NCBI GenBank assembly: GCA_900544265.1
Contig: UQUQ01000014.1
Location: 1 to 56,994 of the forward strand
Source: an uncultured Alistipes sp.
GTDB taxonomy: Bacteria; Bacteroidota; Bacteroidia; Bacteroidales; Rikenellaceae
Length of the DNA stretch: 56,994 nucleotides
Direction of reading: 5' to 3'
Below, piece by piece: positions 9,158 through 17,226 of this stretch; positions within the stretch are counted from its first letter, which is position 1; each line of letters starts with the position of its first letter. Under the pieces are notes generated by a model. The model was not told the origin of the DNA. It worked only from the letters and a program-made list of their open reading frames with translations, and did no database searches. A program made the position numbers and the translations under genes.

Positions 9158-10018
9158 CTATTCGCAGGCCTTGAGCGACATGTCGAGCGAGCGGATCTGG
9201 TGCGTCAGCGCCCCCACCGAGATGAAGTCGACGCCGCATTCGGCATATTCGCGGATCGTGTCGAGGGTGATGCCGCCGCTCGATTCGGTTTCGCAGCGTC
9301 CGGCGACCTTCTCGACGGCGCGGCGCGTCATCTCGGGCGTGAAGTTGTCGAACATGATGCGGTCGACGCCGCCTGCGGCGAAGACCTTGTCGATGTCCTC
9401 CAGCGTGCGGACCTCGCACTCGATGGGCAGCTGTCGGCCGCGCTCGGCCAGGTAGTCGCGCACGCGGCGGATGGCCTTCTCGATGCCGCCCGCAAAGTCG
9501 ATGTGGTTGTCCTTCAGCAGGATCATGTCGAAGAGGCCCATGCGGTGGTTCTCGCCGCCGCCGATCTTCACGGCCATCTTGTCCAGCACGCGCATGCCGG
9601 GCGTGGTCTTGCGCGTGTCGAGCACGCGGGTGTGGAGCCCTTCGAGGCGCTTGACGTAGACGGCCGTCTGCGTTGCCACGCCGCTCATGCGCTGCATGAT
9701 GTTGAGCAGGATGCGCTCGGCCTGCAGCAGCGAGCGCAGGCGTCCCGAGACGTAGAAGGCGACATCGCCCGGACGGACGCGGTCGCCGTCGTGGAGTATC
9801 TGCTCGAAGTGCATCTCGGGATCGAGTCTGCGCAGGACGATCTGCGCGATCTCGATGCCGGCGATCACGCCCTCCTGCTTGCAGAGCAGGCGCATACGGC
9901 CGTGTTCGTCGGCCGGGATGCACGCAAGCGACGTGTGGTCGCCGTCGCCGATGTCCTCCCGGATGCAGAGTTCGATCAGGTCATCGACAAAGGGTTTGTA
10001 TTCGGGTCTCATGGTCAT
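9158..10018 (-). CDS. nadC: Nicotinate-nucleotide pyrophosphorylase (quinolinate PRTase)
   Basis: Converts quinolinate and PRPP to nicotinate mononucleotide in de novo NAD synthesis. The 286-residue product has the family motifs LLCKQEGVIAGIE near residue 44, RTLLNIMQR-like ERILLNIMQRMSGVAT near 100, DTRKTTPGMRVLDKMAVKIGG near 135 (in part), HRMGLFDMILLKDNH near 157 and SGGITLDTIREYA near 247. Two Met codons lie close together (10018 and 10012); the first is used here. No nadA or nadB is nearby. It sits 35 bp upstream of the sulfatase-fold gene and 37 bp downstream of the lipoprotein gene, so it may belong to that transcript. Confidence 0.95.
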   Translation of the reverse strand: MTMRPEYKPFVDDLIELCIREDIGDGDHTSLACIPADEHGRMRLLCKQEGVIAGIEIAQIVLRRLDPEMHFEQILHDGDRVRPGDVAFYVSGRLRSLLQAERILLNIMQRMSGVATQTAVYVKRLEGLHTRVLDTRKTTPGMRVLDKMAVKIGGGENHRMGLFDMILLKDNHIDFAGGIEKAIRRVRDYLAERGRQLPIECEVRTLEDIDKVFAAGGVDRIMFDNFTPEMTRRAVEKVAGRCETESSGGITLDTIREYAECGVDFISVGALTHQIRSLDMSLKACE

Positions 10019-10055
10019 GAACGTTTTTTTTGACCGTGTAAAGGTAGGAAAAAAT

Positions 10056-10592
10056 TTACTTTTCTCCGATCAGACTGCCCTCGAAAACGACATGATAGAC
10101 TCCGGCGCAGGTGAACTCCACCCGGCAGAGGGTGTTGTCGATCGACCCTGCAAGCTGCGTGATGACGTACCTCTCGACGGGCACGTAGGTGGCGCCGCCG
10201 CCCACGGCATTGGGCCGCTCGGCCTCGGGAATGACCTCATCGAGGCTGAACGTCAGCGACTTGTCGCCGGTCGGCGTGTACGGTACGTCGGGAATACGCA
10301 TCTCGACGCCCGGCATATCCGCGGCGAAGCGCGTCTTGTGCATGTAGAGATGGAAGTCGTCGAGCCCTGCCAGCTCGAAGTGCGCCTTGCGGTAGGTGAA
10401 GACCCCGCCTGTGGCGTCGGTTACCGTCGAAGTGCCGTAGAAGTGCATGTTGCTGCCCTGAAGATGGCCCTCGCTGATGTTTGTGTTCTCCTTGAGGTAG
10501 ACGTAGTCGTAGGGCAGGCCCGTGCCCTCGTCCTTGTTGCAGGCCGCAAGGGTGCAGGTCGCCAGTGCGAAGAGAAAGAGTTTTTTCAGCAT
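10056..10592 (-). CDS. Small lipoprotein paired with the TonB receptor, calycin-like
   Basis: A 178-residue lipoprotein with signal peptide MLKKLFLFALATCTLAAC; the LAAC lipobox places the acylated Cys at residue 18. The mature part is beta-rich, and its spacing of hydrophobic strands (AHFELAGLDDFHLYMHKTRF, then a TGDKSLTF strand, then a GSIDNTLCRVEF / GVYHVVFEGSLI pair) resembles Bacteroidales calycin-like lipoproteins. That assignment is tentative. Its ATG is 1 bp after the stop of the TonB-dependent receptor, so it is probably the surface or periplasmic ligand-binding partner. It does not look like SusD or HmuY. Confidence 0.8.
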   Translation of the reverse strand: MLKKLFLFALATCTLAACNKDEGTGLPYDYVYLKENTNISEGHLQGSNMHFYGTSTVTDATGGVFTYRKAHFELAGLDDFHLYMHKTRFAADMPGVEMRIPDVPYTPTGDKSLTFSLDEVIPEAERPNAVGGGATYVPVERYVITQLAGSIDNTLCRVEFTCAGVYHVVFEGSLIGEK

Positions 10593-10593
10593 G

Positions 10594-12933
10594 TCAGTCG
10601 ATATGAATGGATAAGGTTATTCCGAAGGTGCGGGGCCGTCCCCGTTGCACGAACTCGTTGCCCATGGACTTGAAGTAGAAGACGTCGTAGCGCGTGTCGG
10701 CGAGGTTGCGGCCCCAGAGGTCGATGGCCCAGCGGCGGTGCTCCAGCCGCACGGAGGCTTCGAGCAGGGCGTAGGGTGCCTGGCTGCGGCTGTTCTCCTC
10801 GTTCCAGAAGATGCGGCCCGTGCCGTCGACGCCTCCCTGCAGGACCACGTCACCCAGCCATGCTACGCCCGTCGGGATGGTCCAGACGGCCTGCGCCGCG
10901 AAGGTGTGCTGCGGGGCGTAGGGGATGCGCCGCCCGGCATAGTCCTGCTGTCCGTCGTCGTAGCGCACGAAGCGGGCGTCGGTGTAGCCGTAGGCGAGGT
11001 GGATGTCGAGCGAGCGCCACGGCGAGAGCTGGAGTGACAGCTCGCCGCCCAGCGAGCGCGTGCGCCCGGCGTTGGTCATCATGCGCCCCGTGGACTGCCC
11101 CGCGGGGAAGACCGTCAGCTGCTGGTTGCGCACGAAGATGCAGAAGAGCGCGAAGTCGCCCCGCACGGCCCCCTCCAGACAGGAGAAGTGGCCGCCCAGC
11201 TCGATGTTCCAGCTCTGCTCGGGGCGGTAGGACATCAGGTCGGGCTCGTCGTAGCGCGAACCGGCCATCTGCCACTTGAGCTTCTCGCTCAGAATGTCGG
11301 AGAATATCTGCGTGTTGAAGCCGCCGGCCTTGTAGCCTTTGGCCACCGAGAGGTAGAGGTTGCGCACCTCGTCGAAGGCGTAGGTCGCCGAGAGCTTCGG
11401 CAGCACCTCCCAATAGGTGTGCGCGATGCGGTTGTGCTCGTCGATCGAGACCGTGGCCGGCAGCGGTTCGGCCCCCTCGCGGTAGATCGTGTAGTCCATC
11501 TCGGTCTGCGAGCGGTAGCGCAGCGCCGTGTGTTCGACGTCGACGCGCACGCCGGCGGCCAGACGCCAGCGCCCCAGCCGGAGCGTCGATTCGTGGTAGA
11601 GCGCCCCGCCCACGACCGGGTTGCGGAAGTCGGAGAGCAGCGGCAGCTCCTGCATGTCGCTGTCGTAGCGTTCGTTCCAGATCGGGCCGAGGTGCTCGTT
11701 GGCGTTGTCGAGGATGAGCTGCTCGATGCCCGTGCGCTTGAAGTGCACCGGAGCCTCCATGTGACTGTGGCGGTAGAAGGCGAAGAGCCCGGCCAGCCAG
11801 CCGTAGCGACCCTCGCCGCGTGAACGGAAGACCACGTCTTCGGTTATGCTGTGCTCGCGCAGCGCCTGCCGCAGCGTGAAGTACGACAGGGGCAGGAAAT
11901 CCTGGTCGAGGTCCATGCAGTCGTCGGAGTACTGGTAGCTGGTGATCGACGCGACGCTGTAGCGCGCGGCGTCGTAGCGCACGGTAAGGCCGTCGCTCAG
12001 GCTCGTGCGGCGGTATGCCGAAGGGTCGTTGTAGCGGATTTCGCCCGGGCGGATGATCGGCTGCCCGGCGTCGTCGAGGAGCTCCTCGCCCGCATAGGCG
12101 TAGGGGTAGCCCCCCTGTCGGAGCACCGAGAAGGCGAACGTGTTGTCGATGCGCAGACCGCGGCCGTTGCGCCACTGCATCTTCCAGCGGCCGCCGCCCA
12201 GTCGCTCCCAGTCGCACCGCTCGCCCGTCGCAAGGTTGTCGAAGAAGCCGCCCGTGCGGGTGTAGTAGCCCGTGACGGAGATCCCCAGATCGGGCGTCAG
12301 CAGGTAGCTCGACGTGGCGCGCAGCCGCCACGTCGAGCCGCTGCCGTATTCGGCCAGCAGCCGCACCCCTTCGTCGGTGAAGGGCGAGCGGGTGTAGATG
12401 TTCACCACGCCGCCCATCGTGTTGCGGCCGTAGAGCGTCGACTGCGGGCCCCGCAGCACCTCGATGCGCTCGGCGTCGGCGATCTCCGTGTCGAAGTTGT
12501 TCTTGTTCAGGACCGGGACGTTGTCGATGTTGAGCCCCACGACGGGCTGGTCGATGCGGGCGCCCAGTCCGCGCACGTAGATCGAGGAGGTCATGCGCGA
12601 CCCGTAGTCCGGGGCGTGGAAGTTCGGGACGTATTGCGAGAGATTCTTCAGGGCGTCGACGTGCTGCCGCTCGATGGCACGGCTCCCGACGATGGTTGCC
12701 GCGACGGGTTCGGAACGTAGCACGAGCCCCTGCTTGATGGCCGTCACCTGCACGTTGTCGACCACGATCACCGTGTCGGCCGCCTCCGCGGTGTCGATGC
12801 CCGAGGTCGTGGCGGCGGCTGCCGTCTCCGTGTGGCCGGCGCCGCCCGTATGTGCCGCACCGCGTGACCCGGGCGCCGCAGGGAGCGTGAGGGGCAGCAG
12901 CAGGAGCGGTATGAGCAGCAGTTTGTACGACAC
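10594..12933 (-). CDS. TonB-dependent outer-membrane receptor, siderophore/cobalamin type
   Basis: A 779-residue TonB-dependent transporter. After a signal peptide (VSYKLLLIPLLLLPLTLPAA) come a TonB-box-like stretch (DTVIVVDNVQVTA), a plug domain (residues about 70-175, with VRGLGARIDQPVVGLNIDNVP and RIEVLRGPQSTLYGRNTMGG) and a 22-strand-type barrel ending in SIHID. It lacks the N-terminal carboxypeptidase-like repeat of SusC proteins, which argues for siderophore, heme or cobalamin cargo. The frame opens at a TTG at 12960, but that codon lies inside a promoter-like element. The GTG at 12933 gives a better signal peptide and was chosen. The ligand is unknown. Confidence 0.88.
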   Translation of the reverse strand: MSYKLLLIPLLLLPLTLPAAPGSRGAAHTGGAGHTETAAAATTSGIDTAEAADTVIVVDNVQVTAIKQGLVLRSEPVAATIVGSRAIERQHVDALKNLSQYVPNFHAPDYGSRMTSSIYVRGLGARIDQPVVGLNIDNVPVLNKNNFDTEIADAERIEVLRGPQSTLYGRNTMGGVVNIYTRSPFTDEGVRLLAEYGSGSTWRLRATSSYLLTPDLGISVTGYYTRTGGFFDNLATGERCDWERLGGGRWKMQWRNGRGLRIDNTFAFSVLRQGGYPYAYAGEELLDDAGQPIIRPGEIRYNDPSAYRRTSLSDGLTVRYDAARYSVASITSYQYSDDCMDLDQDFLPLSYFTLRQALREHSITEDVVFRSRGEGRYGWLAGLFAFYRHSHMEAPVHFKRTGIEQLILDNANEHLGPIWNERYDSDMQELPLLSDFRNPVVGGALYHESTLRLGRWRLAAGVRVDVEHTALRYRSQTEMDYTIYREGAEPLPATVSIDEHNRIAHTYWEVLPKLSATYAFDEVRNLYLSVAKGYKAGGFNTQIFSDILSEKLKWQMAGSRYDEPDLMSYRPEQSWNIELGGHFSCLEGAVRGDFALFCIFVRNQQLTVFPAGQSTGRMMTNAGRTRSLGGELSLQLSPWRSLDIHLAYGYTDARFVRYDDGQQDYAGRRIPYAPQHTFAAQAVWTIPTGVAWLGDVVLQGGVDGTGRIFWNEENSRSQAPYALLEASVRLEHRRWAIDLWGRNLADTRYDVFYFKSMGNEFVQRGRPRTFGITLSIHID

Positions 12934-12957
12934 GGATCGGGACGTTGGTTCCGGGTG

Positions 12958-12989
12958 CAAAGTAACGGATTTATTTCGGATCGTGCAAT
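12958..12989 (-). promoter_or_regulatory. Bacteroidota-type promoter for the TonB receptor
   Basis: On the minus strand, TTACTTTG (12965-12958, one mismatch to TAnnTTTG) lies 20 bp downstream of ATTG (12989-12986, one mismatch to TTTG). The predicted transcription start would fall just before the GTG at 12933, which supports that start over the TTG at 12960. No operator was recognised. Confidence 0.5.
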
Positions 12990-13020
12990 CCTTATTTATG
13001 AGGAGAGCGGCGGGACAAGA

Positions 13021-13150
13021 GGCGAGGATTGGCGGCGGGTGCGAGGGGTGGGGGCGGAGCGGGTGCGGGCCGCGGGCAAGGTGCGGGGCGATAGGCGAGG
13101 GTTGGCGGCGGGTGCAAAAAGCGAGGCGGGTGCAAAGATTGGCGGCGGCA
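13021..13150. repeat. Degenerate G-rich tandem repeat
   Basis: A 22-bp unit, ggcgaggattggcggcgggt plus gc, occurs at 13021-13042. It recurs with one change at 13094-13115, a period of 73 bp, and a partial third copy (gattggcggcgg) is near 13137. The sequence between is also G-rich. It resembles a decaying minisatellite. Confidence 0.65.
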
Positions 13151-13246
13151 CGGAGGGGCGCGGGCGGCAGGGTGAGAAACGCGGCGTCCGGCGGCTGTCC
13201 GGACCGGCGGCGTGCGGAGCCCTCCCCGAAGGGTCGGACGGCGGGG

Positions 13247-13855
13247 TCAGAGGCACCCGGCGTCGACGTATCCGGCGGCCACGGCGCGGAGGATCAGCTC
13301 GGCGAGCGAGCGCACGCGGAGCTTCTCCATGATGTTGCGGCGGTGTGTGATGACCGTCGTGAGGCCGATGTGGAGCTCCTCGGCGATCTGCTTGTTGATC
13401 AGACCGCGGGCCAGCAGCGTGAGCACCTCCGTCTCGCGGTCGGTCAGGGGTGCGGCAGCCGTCCGGGCCGGAGCGGCGGGTGCCTCGGGCAGGGGACCGT
13501 GGTCGTGCGGATGGGCGCCGTGGTGCATGCGCAGCAGGTCGTGCACGAGGCGCTCCTCGCTCGTGCGGACGTCGATGGCGTGCATCCCCTCCAGCGCGGG
13601 GCCGGGTTCGCCGTCGGTCAGCAGGATGGCCTTGTGGCGCTGCGCACGGAAAAACGCCGCATGCGCCGGGCAGAGCTCCGCGGCGACGAAGTAGTGGTAG
13701 AAGCGTTCCGGCCCGGCCTCGGCGAAGGAGTCGAAGTCGGCGTAGAGTTCGACGTCGGCCATCGGGATGACCTTCTCCAGAATGGCCTTCAACCCGAGAC
13801 CCGTCAGGATGTTGGGCGTGAGGACGGCAATGGCGGGACGCTGCGGCATGGTCAT
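13247..13855 (-). CDS. NarL/LuxR-type regulator with degenerate receiver
   Basis: A 202-residue DNA-binding protein. The C-terminal part (about 135-200) is a LuxR/NarL helix-turn-helix: LTDRETEVLTLLARG, NKQIAEELHIGLTTVITHRRNI, EKLRVRSLAELI. The N-terminal part has the length and strand pattern of a response-regulator receiver but lacks its key acids: the usual DD pair reads TP in IAVLTPNILTGLGL, and no Asp is seen at the phospho-acceptor strand (YHYFVAAEL). A linker near residues 112-122 is His-rich (MHHGAHPHDHG). Its ATG overlaps the rlmH stop as ATGA, so the two are translationally coupled. It lies directly upstream of the TonB receptor. The signal sensed is unknown; phosphorylation-independent control is inferred. 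Confidence 0.85.
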   Translation of the reverse strand: MTMPQRPAIAVLTPNILTGLGLKAILEKVIPMADVELYADFDSFAEAGPERFYHYFVAAELCPAHAAFFRAQRHKAILLTDGEPGPALEGMHAIDVRTSEERLVHDLLRMHHGAHPHDHGPLPEAPAAPARTAAAPLTDRETEVLTLLARGLINKQIAEELHIGLTTVITHRRNIMEKLRVRSLAELILRAVAAGYVDAGCL

Positions 13856-14325
13856 TCGTGGTGGTAGGGTTCGTTGTGGAGGATGGTGAAGGCACGGTAG
13901 ATCTGCTCGGCGAAGATCGCCCGGACGATCTGGTGCGAGAAGGTCATGCGCGAGAGCGACAGCCGGCCGTCGGCCCTGCCGTAGACCTCCTCCGAGAAGC
14001 CGTAGGGGCCGCCGATAACGAGCACGAGGCGCCGGAGCCCGCTGTTGAGGCGTTTCTGGAGCCATGCCGCGAACTCCACGGAGCGCATCTCCTCGCCCCG
14101 CTCGTCGAGCAGCACGACGTAGTCGCCGTCGCGCAGCTGGCGCAGGATCGCCTCGCCCTCGGCCGTGCGCTGCTGCCGCTCGGTCAGACTGCGCGTGTTG
14201 CGCACGTCGGGCAGCGTCGTGACGGCGAAGCGGCAGTAGTGGTTCACCCGCCGCACGTAGAGCTCCATGAGCGACGCGATCTCCTTCGAGTCGGTCTTGC
14301 CGATGAGGATCAGTTCGATGGTCAT
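13852..14325 (-). CDS. rlmH: 23S rRNA (pseudouridine-1915-N3) methyltransferase
   Basis: SPOUT-family methyltransferase acting on Psi1915 in helix 69 of 23S rRNA, using SAM on assembled 70S ribosomes. The product is 157 residues, the family length. Motifs are YVVLLDERGEEMRS near residue 72, LVLVIGGPYGFSEEVY near 98 (SAM-binding knot) and LSRMTFSHQIVRAIFAEQIYRAF near 123 (read in part; the conserved C-terminal knot). The ATG at 14325 starts MTIELILIGKT. An upstream extension of 11 codons is open but begins with a non-ATG codon and is not conserved-looking. It overlaps the downstream regulator by 4 bp. Confidence 0.95.
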   Translation of the reverse strand: MTIELILIGKTDSKEIASLMELYVRRVNHYCRFAVTTLPDVRNTRSLTERQQRTAEGEAILRQLRDGDYVVLLDERGEEMRSVEFAAWLQKRLNSGLRRLVLVIGGPYGFSEEVYGRADGRLSLSRMTFSHQIVRAIFAEQIYRAFTILHNEPYHHE

Positions 14326-14362
14326 GTCCGTTGCCGTCTTTTGCCGCCCCGCGGCCACCCGC

Positions 14363-14402
14363 TTGTTACTTCTTTTACTTTTTACTTTTCACCTTTCACC
14401 TT
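14363..14402 (+). repeat. Heptanucleotide repeat array, second locus
   Basis: Units ttgttac, then a 9-bp variant ttcttttac, then tttttac, ttttcac, ctttcac and ctt. It ends 2 bp from the stop codon of the minus-strand GH2-like gene and lies between that gene and rlmH. It has the same orientation on the + strand as the arrays at 3356 and 36081 and shares their terminal 17 bp exactly. Confidence 0.85.
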
Positions 14403-14404
14403 CG

Positions 14405-15712
14405 TCAAAGGTCCGAGTTCCACTCGCCGTCGGCATCCTCGTAGATCACCGGCCGGTCGTGTTCGACGGATTTCAGCCACTCGTAGGCCTTGTACATGTT
14501 GTAGCCGTTGCCCGACGGGCCGCCCAGGGCATAGGCAACGACGCAGGTGAAGTTGCGCGAACGGTAGTACATCGCCTTGACGCGCTCGAGGTACTCGTCG
14601 GCCAGCGCGGGGTCGTTCGAGGGGGTGCCGCCCACGGCGCGGTTCGTGCGCTCGTCCGGGGCGTTGATGTTGGCCCGGTCGATGACGTAGAGCCCCACCT
14701 CGTCGCAGAGCTCGTAGAACCAGGCCGGCTGCGGACAGTCGGGGCAGACGGTGTTCTTTCCGGCCACCTTGAGCGCCAGCAGCTCGCGGCGTGTCGTCGC
14801 GCGATCGGCCGCGGCGTTGCAGGGGGCCGTCGAGAGTTGCAGCTCGCGGCCCAGCCGCATGAGGCGGCCGTCGACGAGCTCGGCGCGGCCGAAGCCGATG
14901 CGCAGGGGCATGTACTCCTTGTAGGCGCCGTCACGCCGCGTGAAGAGCATCACGCGGTAGAGGGGCGGGTTGCGGCGGTCGGCCGACCAGACGTTGTCGT
15001 AGGTGCCGTAGATGTAGGGGCTGAAACGCACCGTGTCGGTCGAGCGGCCCGGGATCGTCACCTCCTTCATGTTGAATTCGAGCAGCTTGCCCTGCGGCGA
15101 GTAGATGTCGAACCCGACCGTCACGCTCTCGTCGTAGTTGAACGCGTTTCGGGCGATGATCTTCAGGTCAAGCATGCCGAAGCGGCGCCCGGCCGTGTCG
15201 GCGACCAGCGCGATCTCGAAGTCGCGGATCGAGCGTTTGTTCTGGTAATAGAGGTAGCTTCCGGAGAAGGCCTCGCGCGTCGTCGGCGCGGTGTTGATGC
15301 GTTCGGCGCCGCTGTCGCGCAGCTCCAGCCGGATGTCGTTCGCCCCCTGCCGGATGCACTCCGTGAGGTCGAACTCCGCCGGGGTCGAGGGGTCCTCGAC
15401 GCGCGCCACCTCGCAGTCGTTGACCCGCAGCGTGTAGGCCGAGCGGACATTCTCGAGGTGCAGGCCGACGACTCCGTCGGTCCATACATAGGGGATGTCG
15501 ACGCGCTGCCCGACGACGAACGAGCGGTCCGAGGCGGAGACCATCCCGGGGCGGAAGTCGATCGTGTGGCCCGATTTCGCGCGGTCGCCCCGCTCGGCGT
15601 CCCGGCGCAGGTCGTAGGGTACGGCCTCGGTGCGGAAGATGCGGCCGGCCTCCTGGGCTGCGGCGCCCGCCGCCGCAAGGAGCGCCGCAAGGAGCAATAT
15701 CGTTCGTTTCAT
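14405..15712 (-). CDS. Secreted GH2-like protein lacking catalytic residues
   Basis: A 435-residue exported protein (signal peptide MKRTILLLAALLAAAGAAAQ). Residues about 90-150 resemble the GH2 sugar-binding jelly roll (FDLTECIRQGANDIRLEL), and about 215-290 the Ig-like domain. From about 325 the beta-galactosidase barrel is recognisable: WFYELCDEVGLYVIDRANI, then ALGGPSGNGYNMYKAYEWLK, then RPVIYEDADGEW. In active enzymes these read ...YVVDEANIETHG and SLGNESGHG. Here the acid/base Glu is Pro (NE to GP), and the protein stops before the strand carrying the nucleophile. The frame is intact, so this is a pseudoenzyme rather than a fresh pseudogene. A binding or scaffolding role is possible. Confidence 0.8.
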   Translation of the reverse strand: MKRTILLLAALLAAAGAAAQEAGRIFRTEAVPYDLRRDAERGDRAKSGHTIDFRPGMVSASDRSFVVGQRVDIPYVWTDGVVGLHLENVRSAYTLRVNDCEVARVEDPSTPAEFDLTECIRQGANDIRLELRDSGAERINTAPTTREAFSGSYLYYQNKRSIRDFEIALVADTAGRRFGMLDLKIIARNAFNYDESVTVGFDIYSPQGKLLEFNMKEVTIPGRSTDTVRFSPYIYGTYDNVWSADRRNPPLYRVMLFTRRDGAYKEYMPLRIGFGRAELVDGRLMRLGRELQLSTAPCNAAADRATTRRELLALKVAGKNTVCPDCPQPAWFYELCDEVGLYVIDRANINAPDERTNRAVGGTPSNDPALADEYLERVKAMYYRSRNFTCVVAYALGGPSGNGYNMYKAYEWLKSVEHDRPVIYEDADGEWNSDL

Positions 15713-15736
15713 TGCGTGCATTCGTTTGGGATCGGA

Positions 15737-15767
15737 CAAAGGTACTTTTTTTTTGCCAAATCGCAAA
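15737..15767 (-). promoter_or_regulatory. Promoter of the GH2-like gene
   Basis: Minus-strand TACCTTTG (15744-15737) lies 19 bp downstream of TTTG (15767-15764), a full match to the Bacteroidota -7/-33 pattern. It is interlocked with the divergent asnS promoter: each -33 box lies in the other's spacer. Confidence 0.75.
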
Positions 15768-15782
15768 TAATAGCTAACTTTG
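15752..15782 (+). promoter_or_regulatory. Promoter of asnS
   Basis: TTTG (15752-15755), a 19-bp spacer and TAACTTTG (15775-15782) match the Bacteroidota consensus. The predicted leader to the asnS ATG at 15831 is about 40 nt. Confidence 0.8.
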
Positions 15783-15830
15783 TCAATTCGGAAAACCTTG
15801 CATGTGCAACAAATACAAAATCGATCATAC

Positions 15831-17219
15831 ATGAAAACGCCGAGAATTGCTGAGATTCTGAAGTCGGGTGCCGTCGACACCGACATTGTCGTCAAAGGTT
15901 GGGTGCGCACGAAGCGCGGCAACAAGAACGTGGCCTTCATCGCCCTGAACGACGGGTCGTGTGTGGGCAACATCCAGGTGGTCGTGGACCTGTCGAAGAT
16001 CGCCGAGGAGCAGCTCAAGCCCGTTACGACGGGCGCCTGCATCCGTGTCGACGGACGGCTCGTGGCTTCGCCCGGGGCGGGGCAGGGCGTCGAGGTGCAG
16101 GCCGAGCGCATCGAGATCTACGGCACGGCCGATCCCGATACCTACCCCCTGCAGAAGAAGGGCCATTCGCTTGAGTTCCTGCGTGAGATCGCCTATCTGC
16201 GTCCCCGCACCAATACGTTCGGCGCGGTCTACCGCATCCGCCACGCCATGGCGTGGGCCATCCACGAGTTCTTCCACAAGAACGGCTTCTACTACTTCCA
16301 TACGCCGATCATCACCGCGTCGGACTGCGAGGGTGCCGGCGCCATGTTCCAGGTGACGACGCTCGATCTGAACAACGTGCCCCGCACGGAGGATGGTCGG
16401 GTCGACTACTCGCAGGACTTCTTCGGCAAGTCGTGCAACCTGACCGTCTCGGGCCAGCTCGAAGGCGAGCTGGGCGCCCTGTCGCTGGGCCGCATCTACA
16501 CGTTCGGCCCCACGTTCCGCGCCGAGAACTCCAATACGCCGCGCCACGCCTCGGAGTTCTGGATGATCGAGCCCGAGGCCGCCTTCTACGACCTGGAGGA
16601 CAACATGGAGCTGGCCGAGGCATTCCTCAAGTACCTGATCCAGTATGCGCTGGACAACTGCATGGAGGACCTCGAGTTCCTGAACAAGATGTGGGACAAG
16701 GAGCTGCTCGACCGCCTGCGCTTTGTCGTGGATCACGACTTCAAGCGGCTGGAATACACCGAGGGCATCGAGATTCTGAAGGCTTCGGGCCGCAAGTTCG
16801 AGTTCCCGTGCGACTGGGGCTGCGACCTGCAGTCGGAGCACGAGCGCTACCTGGTCGAGGAGCACTTCAAGCGTCCGGTAATCCTGATCAACTACCCCAA
16901 GCAGATCAAGGCCTTCTACATGAAGCAGAACGACGACGGCAAGACCGTGCGCGCGATGGATGTCCTCTTCCCGAAGATCGGCGAGATCATCGGCGGCTCG
17001 GAGCGCGAGGCCGACTACGGCAAGCTCTCGGCCCGCGTCAAGGAGCTGGGCATGAACGAGAAGGACATCTGGTGGTACCTCGACACGCGCCGCTGGGGAT
17101 CGGCTCCCCACTCGGGCTTCGGCCTGGGCTTCGACCGCCTGCTGATGTTCGTGACCGGACTGATGAACATCCGCGACGTGCAGCCCTTCCCGCGCACGCC
17201 CCTGCACGCCGACTTTTAG
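15831..17219 (+). CDS. asnS: Asparaginyl-tRNA synthetase
   Basis: Class IIb synthetase that charges tRNA-Asn. The product has 462 residues. The N-terminal OB-fold anticodon domain (about 15-110) includes [23 protein letters not shown]. Motif 2 is in the [25 protein letters not shown] region near 225, and motif 3 is [15 protein letters not shown] near 430. The FRAE-N-T-RH-EFWM pattern and the length favour AsnRS over AspRS. The ATG at 15831 was chosen over the upstream open frame because it starts the conserved [10 protein letters not shown] segment and lies downstream of a good promoter. Confidence 0.95.
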   Translation: MKTPRIAEILKSGAVDTDIVVKGWVRTKRGNKNVAFIALNDGSCVGNIQVVVDLSKIAEEQLKPVTTGACIRVDGRLVASPGAGQGVEVQAERIEIYGTADPDTYPLQKKGHSLEFLREIAYLRPRTNTFGAVYRIRHAMAWAIHEFFHKNGFYYFHTPIITASDCEGAGAMFQVTTLDLNNVPRTEDGRVDYSQDFFGKSCNLTVSGQLEGELGALSLGRIYTFGPTFRAENSNTPRHASEFWMIEPEAAFYDLEDNMELAEAFLKYLIQYALDNCMEDLEFLNKMWDKELLDRLRFVVDHDFKRLEYTEGIEILKASGRKFEFPCDWGCDLQSEHERYLVEEHFKRPVILINYPKQIKAFYMKQNDDGKTVRAMDVLFPKIGEIIGGSEREADYGKLSARVKELGMNEKDIWWYLDTRRWGSAPHSGFGLGFDRLLMFVTGLMNIRDVQPFPRTPLHADF

Positions 17220-17226
17220 CCGTGTG

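Larger units (their letters stand above)
12934..13246. other. Intergenic region with promoter and G+C-rich minisatellite
   Basis: This 313-bp gap between the regulator stop and the TonB receptor start holds the receptor promoter (12958-12989) and a G-rich, A/C-poor stretch with decayed tandem repeats at 13021-13150. No convincing ORF or RNA gene was seen. Confidence 0.7.

Noticed and set aside
12934..12960. TTG start at 12960 for the TonB receptor
   Set aside because: It falls within the -7 box of the predicted promoter, and the GTG at 12933 gives a better signal peptide.
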